In this document: piece by piece, positions 26,013-34,537 of the stretch
Layout: the number at the start of each line of letters is the position of its first letter
Numbering within the stretch: position 1 is the stretch's first letter
Source of the DNA: Mesorhizobium prunaredense
Lineage (GTDB): Bacteria; Pseudomonadota; Alphaproteobacteria; Rhizobiales; Rhizobiaceae
Direction of reading: 5' to 3'
Assembly (NCBI RefSeq): GCF_900156895.1
Contig: NZ_FTPD01000045.1
Location: 596,758-660,757 of the forward strand
DNA length: 64,000 nucleotides
Translations under genes and position numbers: made by a program
The notes under the pieces: model-generated
Seen by the model: the letters and a program-made list of their open reading frames with translations, nothing else
Database searches by the model: none
Told to the model about the DNA's origin: nothing

Positions 26013-27157
26013 GCGACGTGACGCTCAAAGGCATGACCTGGAGCCATCCGCGCGGCTACGACCCGATGGTCGCCTGTTCGGTGCTGTGGAAGCAACGGAC
26101 CGGCGTCACCATCGAATGGGACAAGCGCTCGCTGCAGGATTTCGAATCCTTCCCGGTCGAGGATCTGGCCCGTGCCTACGACTTGATCGTCATCGATCAT
26201 CCGCATGTCGGCCAGATCACCGCCGAGACTTGTTTGGCGCCACTCGATGTCGTTGGCCGCGAAGCGGAGCGCGCGGCGCTGGCGGCGGGCAGCGTCGGCC
26301 GGTCCTATCCGAGCTACAACTGGCAAGGCCGGCAGTGGGCGTTTCCAATCGACACGGCCAGCCAGGTGCAGGCGTGGCGGCCTGATATGCTTTCCGCCGC
26401 GCCGACGAACTGGGCCGAGGTGCTCGATCTGGCGCGGCAAGGCCGCGTGCTGCTGCCGCTGAGGCCGCCGCATTCGCTCATGGTGTTCTACACGCTTGCC
26501 GGCAATCTCGGCCGGCCCGCCGTCGAAGAGCCTGGCGCCCACGTAAATCCTGACATGGGCAGCCGCGTTTTCGAGATGATGCGCGAGGTCGCGGCTCTCG
26601 TCGATCCGGCCTGCCTTGGCATGGACCCGATCGACATCCTGGAGCAAATGGCCAGGTCCGGCTCACGGATCGCGTGCGCGCCGCTGATCTATGGCTATGT
26701 CTCCTATGCCATCGCCGGCTTTCGGAGCAACCGCCTTGCCTTCGCCGACATTCCGGCTGAGGGCAATGCCGGTCCGGTCGGCTCGGCGCTCGGCGGAACC
26801 GGCATTGCCGTGTCGGCCTTTTCGAAGGCGAGGCAAGCGGCCATCGACTTTGCCTACTGGATCGCCAGCGGCGAGGTGCAGCGCGGCCCCTATGCGTCGG
26901 CCGGCGGCCAGCCCGGCCATGCCGCAGCCTGGGACGATGCAGCCGTCAACGCAGCCACCGGTAATTTCTACATGGATACCCGCGCCACGCTCGAGAGGGC
27001 CTGGGTCAGGCCACGCCACGATGGCTACATGGCCTTCCAGCAGGCGGCGTCCGATCGCATCAATCTCGGCCTGACCGAAAAGCACGATGCCGGTCGCGTC
27101 GTTGCCGATCTCAATCGCCTGTTTGTGGAGAGTTTCCGGCACCCGGCGCTGAGCTGA
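26009..27157 (+). CDS. Extracellular-solute-binding-protein-like, without signal peptide
   Basis: A 382-residue protein with the fold features of family 1 sugar-type binding proteins: YDLIVIDHPHVGQ near residue 57, WAFPIDTASQVQAWRPD, and the late ALGGTGIAVSAFSKARQAAIDF segment seen where these proteins judge saturation. There is no signal peptide or lipobox, and no upstream extension, since the GTG start overlaps the CoA-transferase stop. No permease or ATPase gene is nearby. It may act as a cytoplasmic ligand-binding protein, or have been recruited for an enzymatic or sensory role. Confidence 0.78.
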   Translation: MSDVTLKGMTWSHPRGYDPMVACSVLWKQRTGVTIEWDKRSLQDFESFPVEDLARAYDLIVIDHPHVGQITAETCLAPLDVVGREAERAALAAGSVGRSYPSYNWQGRQWAFPIDTASQVQAWRPDMLSAAPTNWAEVLDLARQGRVLLPLRPPHSLMVFYTLAGNLGRPAVEEPGAHVNPDMGSRVFEMMREVAALVDPACLGMDPIDILEQMARSGSRIACAPLIYGYVSYAIAGFRSNRLAFADIPAEGNAGPVGSALGGTGIAVSAFSKARQAAIDFAYWIASGEVQRGPYASAGGQPGHAAAWDDAAVNAATGNFYMDTRATLERAWVRPRHDGYMAFQQAASDRINLGLTEKHDAGRVVADLNRLFVESFRHPALS

Positions 27158-27177
27158 GGCGGAGTTCGCTAACTTCT

Positions 27178-28014
27178 CTACAAATTCCACAGCCGCTTCG
27201 CATTGGCGGAGAGCAGATTTTGCCGTTCATCGATGCTTGCACCGGCGAGCAGCGCATGCGTCGCCGCAATCCAGGTCGCAAGCCCGCCGCCAAGCGTGCA
27301 GACCGGCCAGTCGCTGCCCCACACGACCCGGTCCCAGCCAAAGCATTGGATGGTGTGCTCGACATAGGAACGCAGCGTTTCGACAGTCCAGGATCCAGCG
27401 TCGGCATAGGCGACCACACCGGAAATTTTGCCGACGACGTTCGGGCGCCGCGCAATCTCCGCCATATGCTCGCGCCAGGGATGCTCACTGCTGCCCTTGA
27501 TGTCGGGCACGCCGCAATGGTCGAGCACGAACTGCACGTCCGGCGCGAGGTCGGCAAGCGCGATCGCCTTGGGGATCTGATGCGGCAGGACGACGAGGTC
27601 GAAGGTCAGTTTGGTGCCGGCAAGCCGCTTGATGTTTTCGCGAAACAGCGCGCCTTCCGAAAGCTCGTCCGGCACGACGTGGAGCACACGTCGAAAACCC
27701 TTGACGAAACGATCGGCGCGCTGGCGCTCGAGATAGGCGGCAAAGCCCGGCTCTTCGGGACGGCAGGAGGCTATTGCCCCGCGCAGTAAACTGTCCTTCT
27801 GTTGCGACAGCGCCTTTACGTGACTGGTCTCAGCCTCGATATCGGCCGGATCGACATCGACCTCCATGTGCAACGCGCCCTCCATGCCGGCGCGGCGAGC
27901 CTGGACTGCGTATTCGTCGTAGGAAAAATCGCGGTTTAGCGCCGGCACGCCGGAGAGCCAGGGATAGCGCAGCGCTGACTGGTCGATCAGATGCAGATGG
28001 GTATCGAAGATCAT
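27178..28014 (-). CDS. Amidohydrolase (amidohydrolase-2; L-fuconolactonase/PDC-hydrolase-like)
   Basis: A 278-residue TIM-barrel hydrolase. It opens with the metal-site strand MIFDTHLHLIDQ; later metal or catalytic positions are FVLDHCGVPDIKG (His) and RVVWGSDWPVC (Asp near the C-terminus). Such enzymes hydrolyse lactones of sugar acids or pyrones. It is convergent with the solute-binding-like gene and is followed, in its own direction, by no further gene. It lies directly downstream of the IclR regulator in the same direction (64-base gap), so the regulator and this gene may form one unit. A lactonase role would fit the mutarotase and oxidoreductase genes nearby. Confidence 0.88.
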   Translation of the reverse strand: MIFDTHLHLIDQSALRYPWLSGVPALNRDFSYDEYAVQARRAGMEGALHMEVDVDPADIEAETSHVKALSQQKDSLLRGAIASCRPEEPGFAAYLERQRADRFVKGFRRVLHVVPDELSEGALFRENIKRLAGTKLTFDLVVLPHQIPKAIALADLAPDVQFVLDHCGVPDIKGSSEHPWREHMAEIARRPNVVGKISGVVAYADAGSWTVETLRSYVEHTIQCFGWDRVVWGSDWPVCTLGGGLATWIAATHALLAGASIDERQNLLSANAKRLWNL

Positions 28015-28078
28015 AACGGCGCGCTCCTCTGCATTTCCCGATCATCTCACGAAGGAAATTCTTCGTTCAAATAGGAAT

Positions 28079-28867
28079 CTATTTCGCCTGCTTGGCCGCG
28101 GCTCCCGCCAGTTGCGATAGTTTTTCCGTCGCTGCCAGCAACAGTTCTATCGTCCCGGTGATATCGGGCGCCTTGGGTGCGTTGACCAGAGTTACGTAGG
28201 GGATCGACAGCGCGGCGATCGCCCTACCGTCCGAGCCAAGCACGGGTGCCGACAGGTTGAACACACCGGCGGTCTGCATCGACGCCATCATCTCATAGCC
28301 GCGTTCACGAATCTGGTCGAGGCGAGCGAAGAATTCCGGCGATTGAGGCGGTTTGTCGGTGCTGCGCAGATGTTCGGAGATCATCATCTGTCGCTCTTCC
28401 GGCGAGCGGAATGCCAGCAGCACATGGCCGGAGCCGGTGTCGAACAGGCTGACATGCGCGCCAACGCGAATCGAAATGCCCCAGTAGTCCGGCGCCTCCT
28501 GCTGGGCGATCACCACCGCAGAACCGCGGTCGAAGACGACAAGCTGGTTTGCTTGCTGGGAGGTTTCAGCAAGCTCGCGCATCAGCGGCGTCGCATAGGA
28601 AACCAGCCGCCGCACCGGCGCGTGCAGCTGCGCCAGGCCAAACAGCTTGAGCGTCAGCGCGTAACGATCGCCGTCCGGCCGGGTGACGTAGCCGCGCCGC
28701 ACCAGCCGATCCAGCATGCGGTAGAACTCGTTGGGGCTGCGGTCGAGCTTTTTGGCGATTTCCGCCTGGGTCAAGCCGCCGTCGACGCCGGCCAGAAGCT
28801 CAAGGATGTCAAGCCCCTTGTCGAGCGCCGGCGCGCGATAGCGGTCATCGTCCTCGTCCTCCACCAT
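28079..28867 (-). CDS. IclR-family transcriptional regulator
   Basis: A 262-residue regulator. The winged helix covers about 12-75 (ALDKGLDILELLAGV, then LTQAEIAKKLDRSPNEFYRML), and the IclR effector domain about 85-255 (RGSAVVIAQQEAPDYWG, then DTGSGHVLLAF, then LSAPVLGSDGRAIAALSIPY). I prefer the ATG, with GGGGAG 5 bases upstream, over a GTG six bases earlier. The 150-base divergent gap to the mutarotase gene contains an AT-rich promoter-like stretch, so it probably controls the sugar-related genes on both sides. Confidence 0.9.
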   Translation of the reverse strand: MVEDEDDDRYRAPALDKGLDILELLAGVDGGLTQAEIAKKLDRSPNEFYRMLDRLVRRGYVTRPDGDRYALTLKLFGLAQLHAPVRRLVSYATPLMRELAETSQQANQLVVFDRGSAVVIAQQEAPDYWGISIRVGAHVSLFDTGSGHVLLAFRSPEERQMMISEHLRSTDKPPQSPEFFARLDQIRERGYEMMASMQTAGVFNLSAPVLGSDGRAIAALSIPYVTLVNAPKAPDITGTIELLLAATEKLSQLAGAAAKQAK

Positions 28868-29017
28868 AGTCACTCCCCGTGGTCAGCATCCGAAAGGACC
28901 ATCGGCTTGGCGATTGTGTAAATTATTTGTTTGTATGTAAATAGTGGGCAGATCACCGCCGGTGCAACGCAACGCATCGCGGGATTCACAACGACCATAG
29001 TGATATAGGAGCCGGAC

Positions 29018-29347
29018 ATGCAGCGGATGGGAATGGTGCTCGGCCTCAAGCCGGAAAAGGTCGCCGAGTATGTGCGGCTTCACGCTGCCGTCTGGCCTGA
29101 CGTGCTGGCGATGATTTCCGCCTGCAACATCAGGAACTATTCGATCTATCTCAAGGAGCCGGAGCACCTCTTGTTCAGCACTTTCGAGTACCACGGCACC
29201 GACTATGCCGCCGACATGGCCAGGATGGCCGCCGATCCCAAGACGCAGGAATGGTGGGCGCTGTGCATGCCTTGCCAGGAGCCGCTGCCGACCCGCAAGG
29301 AGGGCGAATGGTGGGCATCGATGGACGAAGTCTTCCATCATGACTGA
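29018..29347 (+). CDS. rhaM: L-rhamnose/L-fucose mutarotase family protein
   Basis: A 109-residue ferredoxin-like protein of the RhaM/RhaU family that interconverts sugar anomers. Conserved features are RMGMVLGLKPEKVAEYVRLH with the catalytic His (22), the WPDV loop, NYSIYL with Tyr, and the C-terminal WWASMDEVFHHD. AGGAG precedes the ATG. It overlaps the next gene by 8 bases, indicating coupled expression. The sugar may be L-rhamnose, L-fucose or a related 6-deoxy-sugar; the dedicated rha catabolic genes are not in this window, so the symbol denotes family only. Confidence 0.88.
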   Translation: MQRMGMVLGLKPEKVAEYVRLHAAVWPDVLAMISACNIRNYSIYLKEPEHLLFSTFEYHGTDYAADMARMAADPKTQEWWALCMPCQEPLPTRKEGEWWASMDEVFHHD

Positions 29348-30416
29348 TGGCGTTTTCGACCCAGCCTCGCTCTCCCAGTCTTGGGCGAAGCCATCGAAGT
29401 CGAGGCCGATCGTGATTTTCGGCGCCGGCTCAATCGTCGGCGATGCGCATTTCCCGGCCTATCGGAAAGCCGGCTTTCCGGTCGCCGGGCTTTTCGATCC
29501 CGATCAGGCCAAGGCGGAAAAACTCGCGGCAAAATGGGGCGTTACCGCTTACCGGTCGATCGAGGAGGCTGCGTCAATCGACGGCGTCATCTTCGACCTG
29601 GCGACGCCGCCGGCTCATCACGCCGGCGTGCTCAGGGCGTTGCCCGACGGCGCCGCAGCGCTGATCCAGAAGCCGATGGGCGGCGATCTGACCGAGGCCA
29701 CCGAGATCCTCGAAATCTGCCGCGCTAAAAACCTAAAAGCGGCGGTGAATTTCCAGCTTCGCTTCGCACCGATGATGCTGGCGCTCAGGGAAGCGATCGC
29801 CAGGGGCTGGCTCGGCGAGGTGGTCGACTTCGATGCCTGGCTGGCGCTGGCGACACCCTGGCAGCTGTGGGAATTCCTGCTGAAGGCGCCGCGCGTCGAG
29901 ATTGCCATGCATTCGATCCATTATCTCGATCTGATCCGGCAATTGCTCGGCGATCCCAGAGGCGTTCACGCCAAGACCCTCGGTCATCCCGGCCATAAGG
30001 TTGCGCAAACCCGCACCAGCGCGATCCTCGACTATGGCGATATTGTGCGCTGCGCGCTGTCAATCAATCACGATCATAAATTTGGCCGAAAACACCAGGC
30101 CTGCGAGTTCCGCATCTGCGGAACCGAGGGCGCCGCCTATCTCAAACTCGGGCTCAACCTCGACTATCCGCGCGGCGAGCCTGACATCCTTGAAATCTAT
30201 CCGAAAGGCGGCTCAGACTGGGTTACGGTGCCACTCATCGGCGAATGGTTTCCGGACGCCTTCGTCGGCCGCATGGCCAATGTCCAGCGCTACGCTTGCG
30301 GCGAAGACGCCGAGCTTGTCAGTTCGGCCGAGGACGCCTGGAGCACAATGGCGCTGGTCGAAGCCGCCTACCAATCGAGCACGGCGCCGGCAACAGCGAT
30401 CGCGGCGAGGCCCTGA
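29340..30416 (+). CDS. Gfo/Idh/MocA-family NAD(P)-dependent oxidoreductase
   Basis: A 358-residue oxidoreductase. The Rossmann motif is IVIFGAGSIVGDAHFPAY (about 24-41); the substrate-domain signature is ALIQKPMGGDLTEA with its Lys, followed by NFQLRFAP, and the catalytic-region His occurs in MHSIHYLDL. Members oxidise sugars, inositols or related polyols. The ATG start lies inside the end of the mutarotase gene, giving an 8-base overlap. The following MaoC gene starts two bases after its stop. A sugar-dehydrogenase role for the mutarotase substrate is a reasonable inference. Confidence 0.9.
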   Translation: MTDGVFDPASLSQSWAKPSKSRPIVIFGAGSIVGDAHFPAYRKAGFPVAGLFDPDQAKAEKLAAKWGVTAYRSIEEAASIDGVIFDLATPPAHHAGVLRALPDGAAALIQKPMGGDLTEATEILEICRAKNLKAAVNFQLRFAPMMLALREAIARGWLGEVVDFDAWLALATPWQLWEFLLKAPRVEIAMHSIHYLDLIRQLLGDPRGVHAKTLGHPGHKVAQTRTSAILDYGDIVRCALSINHDHKFGRKHQACEFRICGTEGAAYLKLGLNLDYPRGEPDILEIYPKGGSDWVTVPLIGEWFPDAFVGRMANVQRYACGEDAELVSSAEDAWSTMALVEAAYQSSTAPATAIAARP

Positions 30417-30417
30417 C

Positions 30418-30876
30418 ATGGAGCAGACGATCTATTTCGAGGACTACCAAATCGGCTCGTCGCGCATGACCAGCGGACGCACCATCACCGAGACCGACTT
30501 CGTCGTGCATGCCGGCCATACCGGTGATTTCTTCCCTCACCACATGGACGCCGAGTTCATGAAGACGACGCCGTTCGGCCAGCGCATGGCGCATGGCACG
30601 CTGGTCTTCTCGGTCGGTGTCGGACTGACGGCAAGCGTCATCAACCCGGTCGCCTTCTCCTATGGCTATGACAGGCTGCGCTTCATCAAGCCGGTGTTCA
30701 TCGGCGATACGATCAAGACCCGCACCACCATCTCTGCCAAGCAAGACGACCCGAAGCGGCCGGAGTCAGGTCGCGTCATCGAGCACTGCGAGGTGATCAA
30801 CCAGCATGGCGACGTGGTCCTGGTGGCCGACCATATCTACATCGTCGAGCGTCGCGACAAGTCCAACAGCGCTTAA
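30418..30876 (+). CDS. MaoC-family dehydratase (hot-dog fold)
   Basis: A 152-residue enoyl-CoA hydratase-like protein. The typical features are the opening YFEDYQIGSSRMTSGRTITE, the catalytic stretch with HAGHTGDFFPHHMD, and FGQRMAHGTLVFSVGVGL. This single-domain size is standard. It ends the three-gene mutarotase-oxidoreductase-MaoC unit. Its presence beside sugar enzymes is unusual and might indicate CoA-linked processing together with the CoA-transferase upstream, or hydration of an unactivated substrate. Confidence 0.88.
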   Translation: MEQTIYFEDYQIGSSRMTSGRTITETDFVVHAGHTGDFFPHHMDAEFMKTTPFGQRMAHGTLVFSVGVGLTASVINPVAFSYGYDRLRFIKPVFIGDTIKTRTTISAKQDDPKRPESGRVIEHCEVINQHGDVVLVADHIYIVERRDKSNSA

Positions 30877-30892
30877 GGGCTCCAGCGATCCG

Positions 30893-30921
30893 GTCCGCCG
30901 CATTGGCCGCTCCCGGCGGAC
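30893..30921. terminator. GC-rich hairpin between convergent genes, possible terminator
   Basis: An 8-bp perfect stem (GTCCGCCG with CGGCGGAC, 13-base loop) lies 16 bases after the MaoC stop and 40 bases from the convergent propeller gene's end. It lacks a T-run, so intrinsic termination is uncertain. Confidence 0.42.
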
Positions 30922-30961
30922 GGTTCGTCAAAGCGGAAAGCGCGCCCGCCAGCCGCTTCGG

Positions 30962-31630
30962 TTACTTGCCCGTGGGGTCGACCGGTGTTTCGGAGCCTCG
31001 CCTCGGCCGGCGGATGGCTCTCACCTTGCCGCTGTTTCCACCGCCGCAGAAGAACTGATCGCCACCATCGGACTCGAGCCCCGACACGCCTGTTCCAGGC
31101 GGCATGTCGAGCTTCTCCAGGACCTTTCCGGTTTCAGGATCTATCCGCCTGACGTCGCTCTCGTCACCTTCCCAGGTGCCGTGCCAGAGTTCGCCGTCGA
31201 TCCAGCTGACCCCTGTGACGATACGGTTCGAATCGATTGTGCGAAGAACTGCCCCTGTCTGGGGGTCGATCTGATGGATTTTGCGACCGCGATTCTGCCC
31301 CACCCAAAGTGAGCCTTCGGCCCAGGCGAGCCCGGAGTCGCCGCCGCCACCTGGCGCCGGAATCGTGGCGAGCACGCGGCCAGTGTTGGGATCGATCTTC
31401 TGAATGCGATCTTCGGCGATCTGGAACAGGTGCTGGCCGTCGAAGGCCGTTCCTGCGTGCGCGGCGACATCGATCGCGCGCACCACCTTGCCGCTCGCAG
31501 GATCCAAGGCGTTCAGTCTGTCTCCTGAGGCAAACCAGATGTGCTGACCGTCGAACGTGACCCCAGCCACCTGGTCGACACCCGGAAAGGGTCCATATTC
31601 GCGGAGGACTTCGGCTGCAGATCGTTTCAT
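30962..31630 (-). CDS. PQQ/NHL-like beta-propeller protein, unknown function
   Basis: A 222-residue protein of repeated blades: FDGQHIWFASGDRLNALDPASG, FDGQHLFQIAEDRIQKIDPNTG, WAEGSLWVGQNRGRKIHQID and WIDGELWHGTWEGD, each ending in a turn of the form D-P-x-T-G. It resembles virginiamycin-B-lyase or glutamine-cyclotransferase-like propellers. No signal peptide is seen, so it is probably cytoplasmic. It starts 9 bases after the stop of the HTH gene and is co-transcribed with it. Such pairs recur in rhizobia, from memory; their function is unknown. Confidence 0.8.
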   Translation of the reverse strand: MKRSAAEVLREYGPFPGVDQVAGVTFDGQHIWFASGDRLNALDPASGKVVRAIDVAAHAGTAFDGQHLFQIAEDRIQKIDPNTGRVLATIPAPGGGGDSGLAWAEGSLWVGQNRGRKIHQIDPQTGAVLRTIDSNRIVTGVSWIDGELWHGTWEGDESDVRRIDPETGKVLEKLDMPPGTGVSGLESDGGDQFFCGGGNSGKVRAIRRPRRGSETPVDPTGK

Positions 31631-31639
31631 GCTTCTATC

Positions 31640-32860
31640 CTAGTAGCTCGACAGCGAGCCGGGGAGTAACAAGATTGTCGGGAATCCCGGCACGGGTGGG
31701 GTCATCCAACGGCGCGCTCGCCCGCGGCCGAAGGACTGCACCTTGCCTGCTGCCGCAAGCTGCTCGAGCGAGCGCTGCACGGTGCGCGAGCTGGCTCCGA
31801 GCGCAATTGCGAGCGCCGAGCTCGACCACGACTCGCCGTCGGCGAGGAAGGCGAGCACCGCTGCATGCGGCTCGTCGGCGGGTGGCGCCAGCACCACGAC
31901 ATCGCGTGGGCGGCGCGGCTTAAGCGCAAAGCCTCGCTTGGTCGCGCTCACATCCGCCAGTGACCGCAACTCCACTCGAAGCCGACCGACTTCGACCCGC
32001 AACCGTGCGCGATGCGATTCATCGGCGTGCTTGCCGCCGAAGGCGCGTGCGACGAGGGTGCTCCTCGGCACGTCTGCGGGCCAGGCTTCGCCCAGCGTGC
32101 GCGCAAGCGCGAACAAGACCGGGCGCGTCGCCAGCGAGACGATCGTGCCGGCGTCCCGCACGACATTACGGCAGGCGTCGACGACGAGCGCCCCCGACGC
32201 CAGCAGCGCTTCGACCTCCTCGAGCAGGAGCGGGCGCTCCACCCCGCGCGCGATCAGGCGCGCCGCGGGCGTGTTCATCACCAGGGATGCGCCTTCAACC
32301 TCGGCCGTCAGCGCTGGAATGTCCGCCTGGCGCGCGGCGTGCTCGGCTCGCCCGAGCGCAGCGCGCGCCGCCTTGGTGCGGAGGCGGCGTATCGCGATCC
32401 CCGCAATCACCAGCTCGTGGGCGGCCCTCGACGCGGGTGGGAGCGTTGTTGGGTCGAATCCGGCGAGCCTGCTCTCGGCCTCATCGAGGCGTCCGATCAG
32501 GAGCAGGCGCCGAGCTTCGAGATTGCGCGCATGCGCGGCATTGACGTGGTCGCCGTGCTTTTCAAGCGTCGCCCGTGCGGCGTCGAGCGCCTTCGCCGGC
32601 CAGCCGAGGTCGCGCGAGACGAGCGCGATCTCGGCTTCGGCGACGACGCACCTCGCGCGGGCCACCGCCTCTCTCGGACCGAAGGCGCGCGCAGCACTTT
32701 TGAGGAGAGCCTTTGCTCGAACGAGATCGCCGAGCTGCGCCATCGCGATGCCGCGCAGCGCGAGCGCGGGCGCATCCTCACGCAGGGCGACCCGCTTCAA
32801 AGCGCCAAGGGGATCACCCGTTGCGAGGGCGCGCGCCGCAGCGGTGATCAGCGAATCCAT
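31640..32860 (-). CDS. HTH-domain protein with TPR-like N-terminus
   Basis: A 406-residue protein. The first about 190 residues are Ala-rich helix pairs resembling TPR repeats (for example RGIAMAQLGDLVRAKALLK). Residues 225-310 are predicted mixed alpha/beta with conserved RNVVRDAG. The C-terminus carries a winged helix (about 335-385: LAIALGASSRTVQRSLEQLAAAGKVQSFG). This suggests a DNA-binding regulator that senses protein or ligand through the repeats. It is the first gene of a two-gene unit with the propeller protein and is divergent from two small genes. Confidence 0.75.
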   Translation of the reverse strand: MDSLITAAARALATGDPLGALKRVALREDAPALALRGIAMAQLGDLVRAKALLKSAARAFGPREAVARARCVVAEAEIALVSRDLGWPAKALDAARATLEKHGDHVNAAHARNLEARRLLLIGRLDEAESRLAGFDPTTLPPASRAAHELVIAGIAIRRLRTKAARAALGRAEHAARQADIPALTAEVEGASLVMNTPAARLIARGVERPLLLEEVEALLASGALVVDACRNVVRDAGTIVSLATRPVLFALARTLGEAWPADVPRSTLVARAFGGKHADESHRARLRVEVGRLRVELRSLADVSATKRGFALKPRRPRDVVVLAPPADEPHAAVLAFLADGESWSSSALAIALGASSRTVQRSLEQLAAAGKVQSFGRGRARRWMTPPVPGFPTILLLPGSLSSY

Positions 32861-32983
32861 CGGAATCCCGTCACACTTGTCACTCTCACCATTCGATGTC
32901 CGGTCCTAATCTATCTCAGGAGCAACAGCCAGCGAGCCGTATCGAAACGGTGCGACGGACGCACGACACAAGGGAGAAGAACG

Positions 32984-33079
32984 ATGCCGACACACAAGAC
33001 CGGAACACGAGGGCGTAATTTGACGCGGGTCCGATGGCGACGCCATGAACCGGTACGGCCATGGCTGACGTTTCGATGA
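32984..33079 (+). CDS. Small upstream ORF, 31 residues, coupled to next gene
   Basis: An ATG preceded by AAGGGAG opens a 31-codon frame encoding an Arg-rich peptide (MPTHKTGTRGRNL, then WRRHEPVRPWLTFR). Its stop overlaps the ATG of the downstream gene (ATGA), the classic arrangement for translational coupling. It may be a leader peptide or simply a spurious frame; the ribosome site and overlap are the evidence. Confidence 0.4.
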   Translation: MPTHKTGTRGRNLTRVRWRRHEPVRPWLTFR

Positions 33080-33378
33080 CACTCCACTCCAGCCACACGC
33101 AGAAGATGCCGCCCGCAGACAGCGTATCTGCCGATTTCCCAAGCGACAATGTCGCCGCCCGCGGCGCGGCCGACTGGCTATCGCTGGCGGCCGCGCCAAC
33201 CTTCGCAATCATGGCGCTGCTGACGGCCGTTACCGGTGATGCCGACATGATCTGCGCGCCGCAAGATGCGTGGGCGCTGAGCGGAATGGCGATGATGTAC
33301 TTGCTGATGAGCGCCTTCCATTCGGCGCCTTGGCTGAAGCTGGTCGCCGGCCGACGAAGCGCTGTCCACCGGTCGTGA
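33076..33378 (+). CDS. Small protein with two predicted membrane helices, unknown function
   Basis: A 100-residue protein. After a hydrophilic start it has two hydrophobic segments: WLSLAAAPTFAIMALLTAV and SGMAMMYLLMSAFHSAPWL. The ATG overlapping the upstream small ORF's stop is preferred; an in-frame ATG 15 bases earlier also exists. Similar short proteins annotated as hypothetical are known to me from rhizobia, which supports it being real. Function is unknown. Confidence 0.62.
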   Translation: MTLHSSHTQKMPPADSVSADFPSDNVAARGAADWLSLAAAPTFAIMALLTAVTGDADMICAPQDAWALSGMAMMYLLMSAFHSAPWLKLVAGRRSAVHRS

Positions 33379-33468
33379 CCCGGCGTGCGCAAAACCTCTC
33401 GGACTGGATTTCCGGACTGGATTGCTGACGCCGCGGGTAGGGAAAGGACCTGGGCGCGAGCGCTCGTC

Positions 33469-34506
33469 TCAGGCGGCGCTCCACGGTCTTGCCCCTTGGA
33501 TGATCTCTTGAGCACGTGCGGCAAAGCGACCGGCGAGCGGCGACTTGCTGGCGGCATCGGCCGACGCCGCGCTGCCTGCCCGCGCCCGGTCGGCGATGCC
33601 GACGAAGATCACCGCGAAACGGAACAGCGAAAAAACCAGGTGGAAGCGTTGCAGGGGCGCAGTGGGTACGGCATGGGCGAAATAATGGTCGAGGAATTCG
33701 CGCTGGCTGGGGATGCCGAGGGCGGCTTGATCGAGGCCGAGGATGCCGCCATATTCGTCTGGCGTCGAATGCCAGGTCATCGAGCAAAAGCCGAGATCGG
33801 CGAGCGGATGGCCGACCGTCGACAGCTCCCAATCGAGAATGCCGATCACCTCCGGCTTGCCAGGATGGAACAACAGATTTCCGAGGCGGAAGTCGCCATG
33901 GGCGATCGACACGCGCCCGTCGTCCGCGGGCATATGCTGCGGCAACCAGTCGGCGACCGCTTCGAGTGCCGGAATTCTGTCACTCGGCGATTCCCTGAGC
34001 TGCCGGGTCCAGCGGTCGATCTGGCGCTCGAAATAGTTGCCGGGCCGGCCGTAGTCGCCGAGGCCGACCGCGTCGGGACGGACAGCATGCAATTTGGCCA
34101 TCGCTTCGGCCATGCCGAAATAGATGCCGCGTCGCTCCGCGGGGACGAGGCCAGGCAGCGAACAGTCATGGAAAACGCGACCATCCAGCCGCTCCATCAA
34201 GTAAAAGGACGTGCCGAGCGGCTCGACACCGTCGTGATAGAGCACCGGCCGCGGCACCGGGACGTTGGTCGGTGCGAGCGCCTCAAGCACGCGGAATTCG
34301 CGGTCGACGGCATGCGCCCCACGCAGGATCGGCCCGGCCGGCTTCTTGCGCAGCACCATGCGATGCGCACCATAGTCGACGAAGTAGGTGGGGTTGGACT
34401 GTCCGCCGCCGATCCGCTCGAGCGACATTGCGGCATCGCCGAAGCGGTTCGCGAGAAAGCCCTTCAATGCCTCAGGATCGAAATCCGCATTCAGCGGCTG
34501 CGCCAT
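33469..34506 (-). CDS. Aminoglycoside-phosphotransferase-like kinase of the acyl-CoA-dehydrogenase-linked type
   Basis: A 345-residue protein-kinase-fold phosphotransferase. ATP-binding Gly-rich region IGGGQSNPTYFV, Lys in HRMVLRKKPAGP, catalytic loop HGDFRLGNLLFHP with Asp and Asn, and metal Asp in IGILDWELS. It belongs to the group fused to acyl-CoA dehydrogenase in ACAD10/11, which phosphorylate hydroxy acids before dehydration. An acyl-CoA dehydrogenase gene lies 31 bases upstream, so a linked reaction on a 4-hydroxy- or similar acyl chain is plausible. The ATG has CAGGAGG 6 bases before it. Confidence 0.9.
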   Translation of the reverse strand: MAQPLNADFDPEALKGFLANRFGDAAMSLERIGGGQSNPTYFVDYGAHRMVLRKKPAGPILRGAHAVDREFRVLEALAPTNVPVPRPVLYHDGVEPLGTSFYLMERLDGRVFHDCSLPGLVPAERRGIYFGMAEAMAKLHAVRPDAVGLGDYGRPGNYFERQIDRWTRQLRESPSDRIPALEAVADWLPQHMPADDGRVSIAHGDFRLGNLLFHPGKPEVIGILDWELSTVGHPLADLGFCSMTWHSTPDEYGGILGLDQAALGIPSQREFLDHYFAHAVPTAPLQRFHLVFSLFRFAVIFVGIADRARAGSAASADAASKSPLAGRFAARAQEIIQGARPWSAA

Positions 34507-34537
34507 CTTTTCCTCCTGGGGTGCCACCCCGCGTCCG

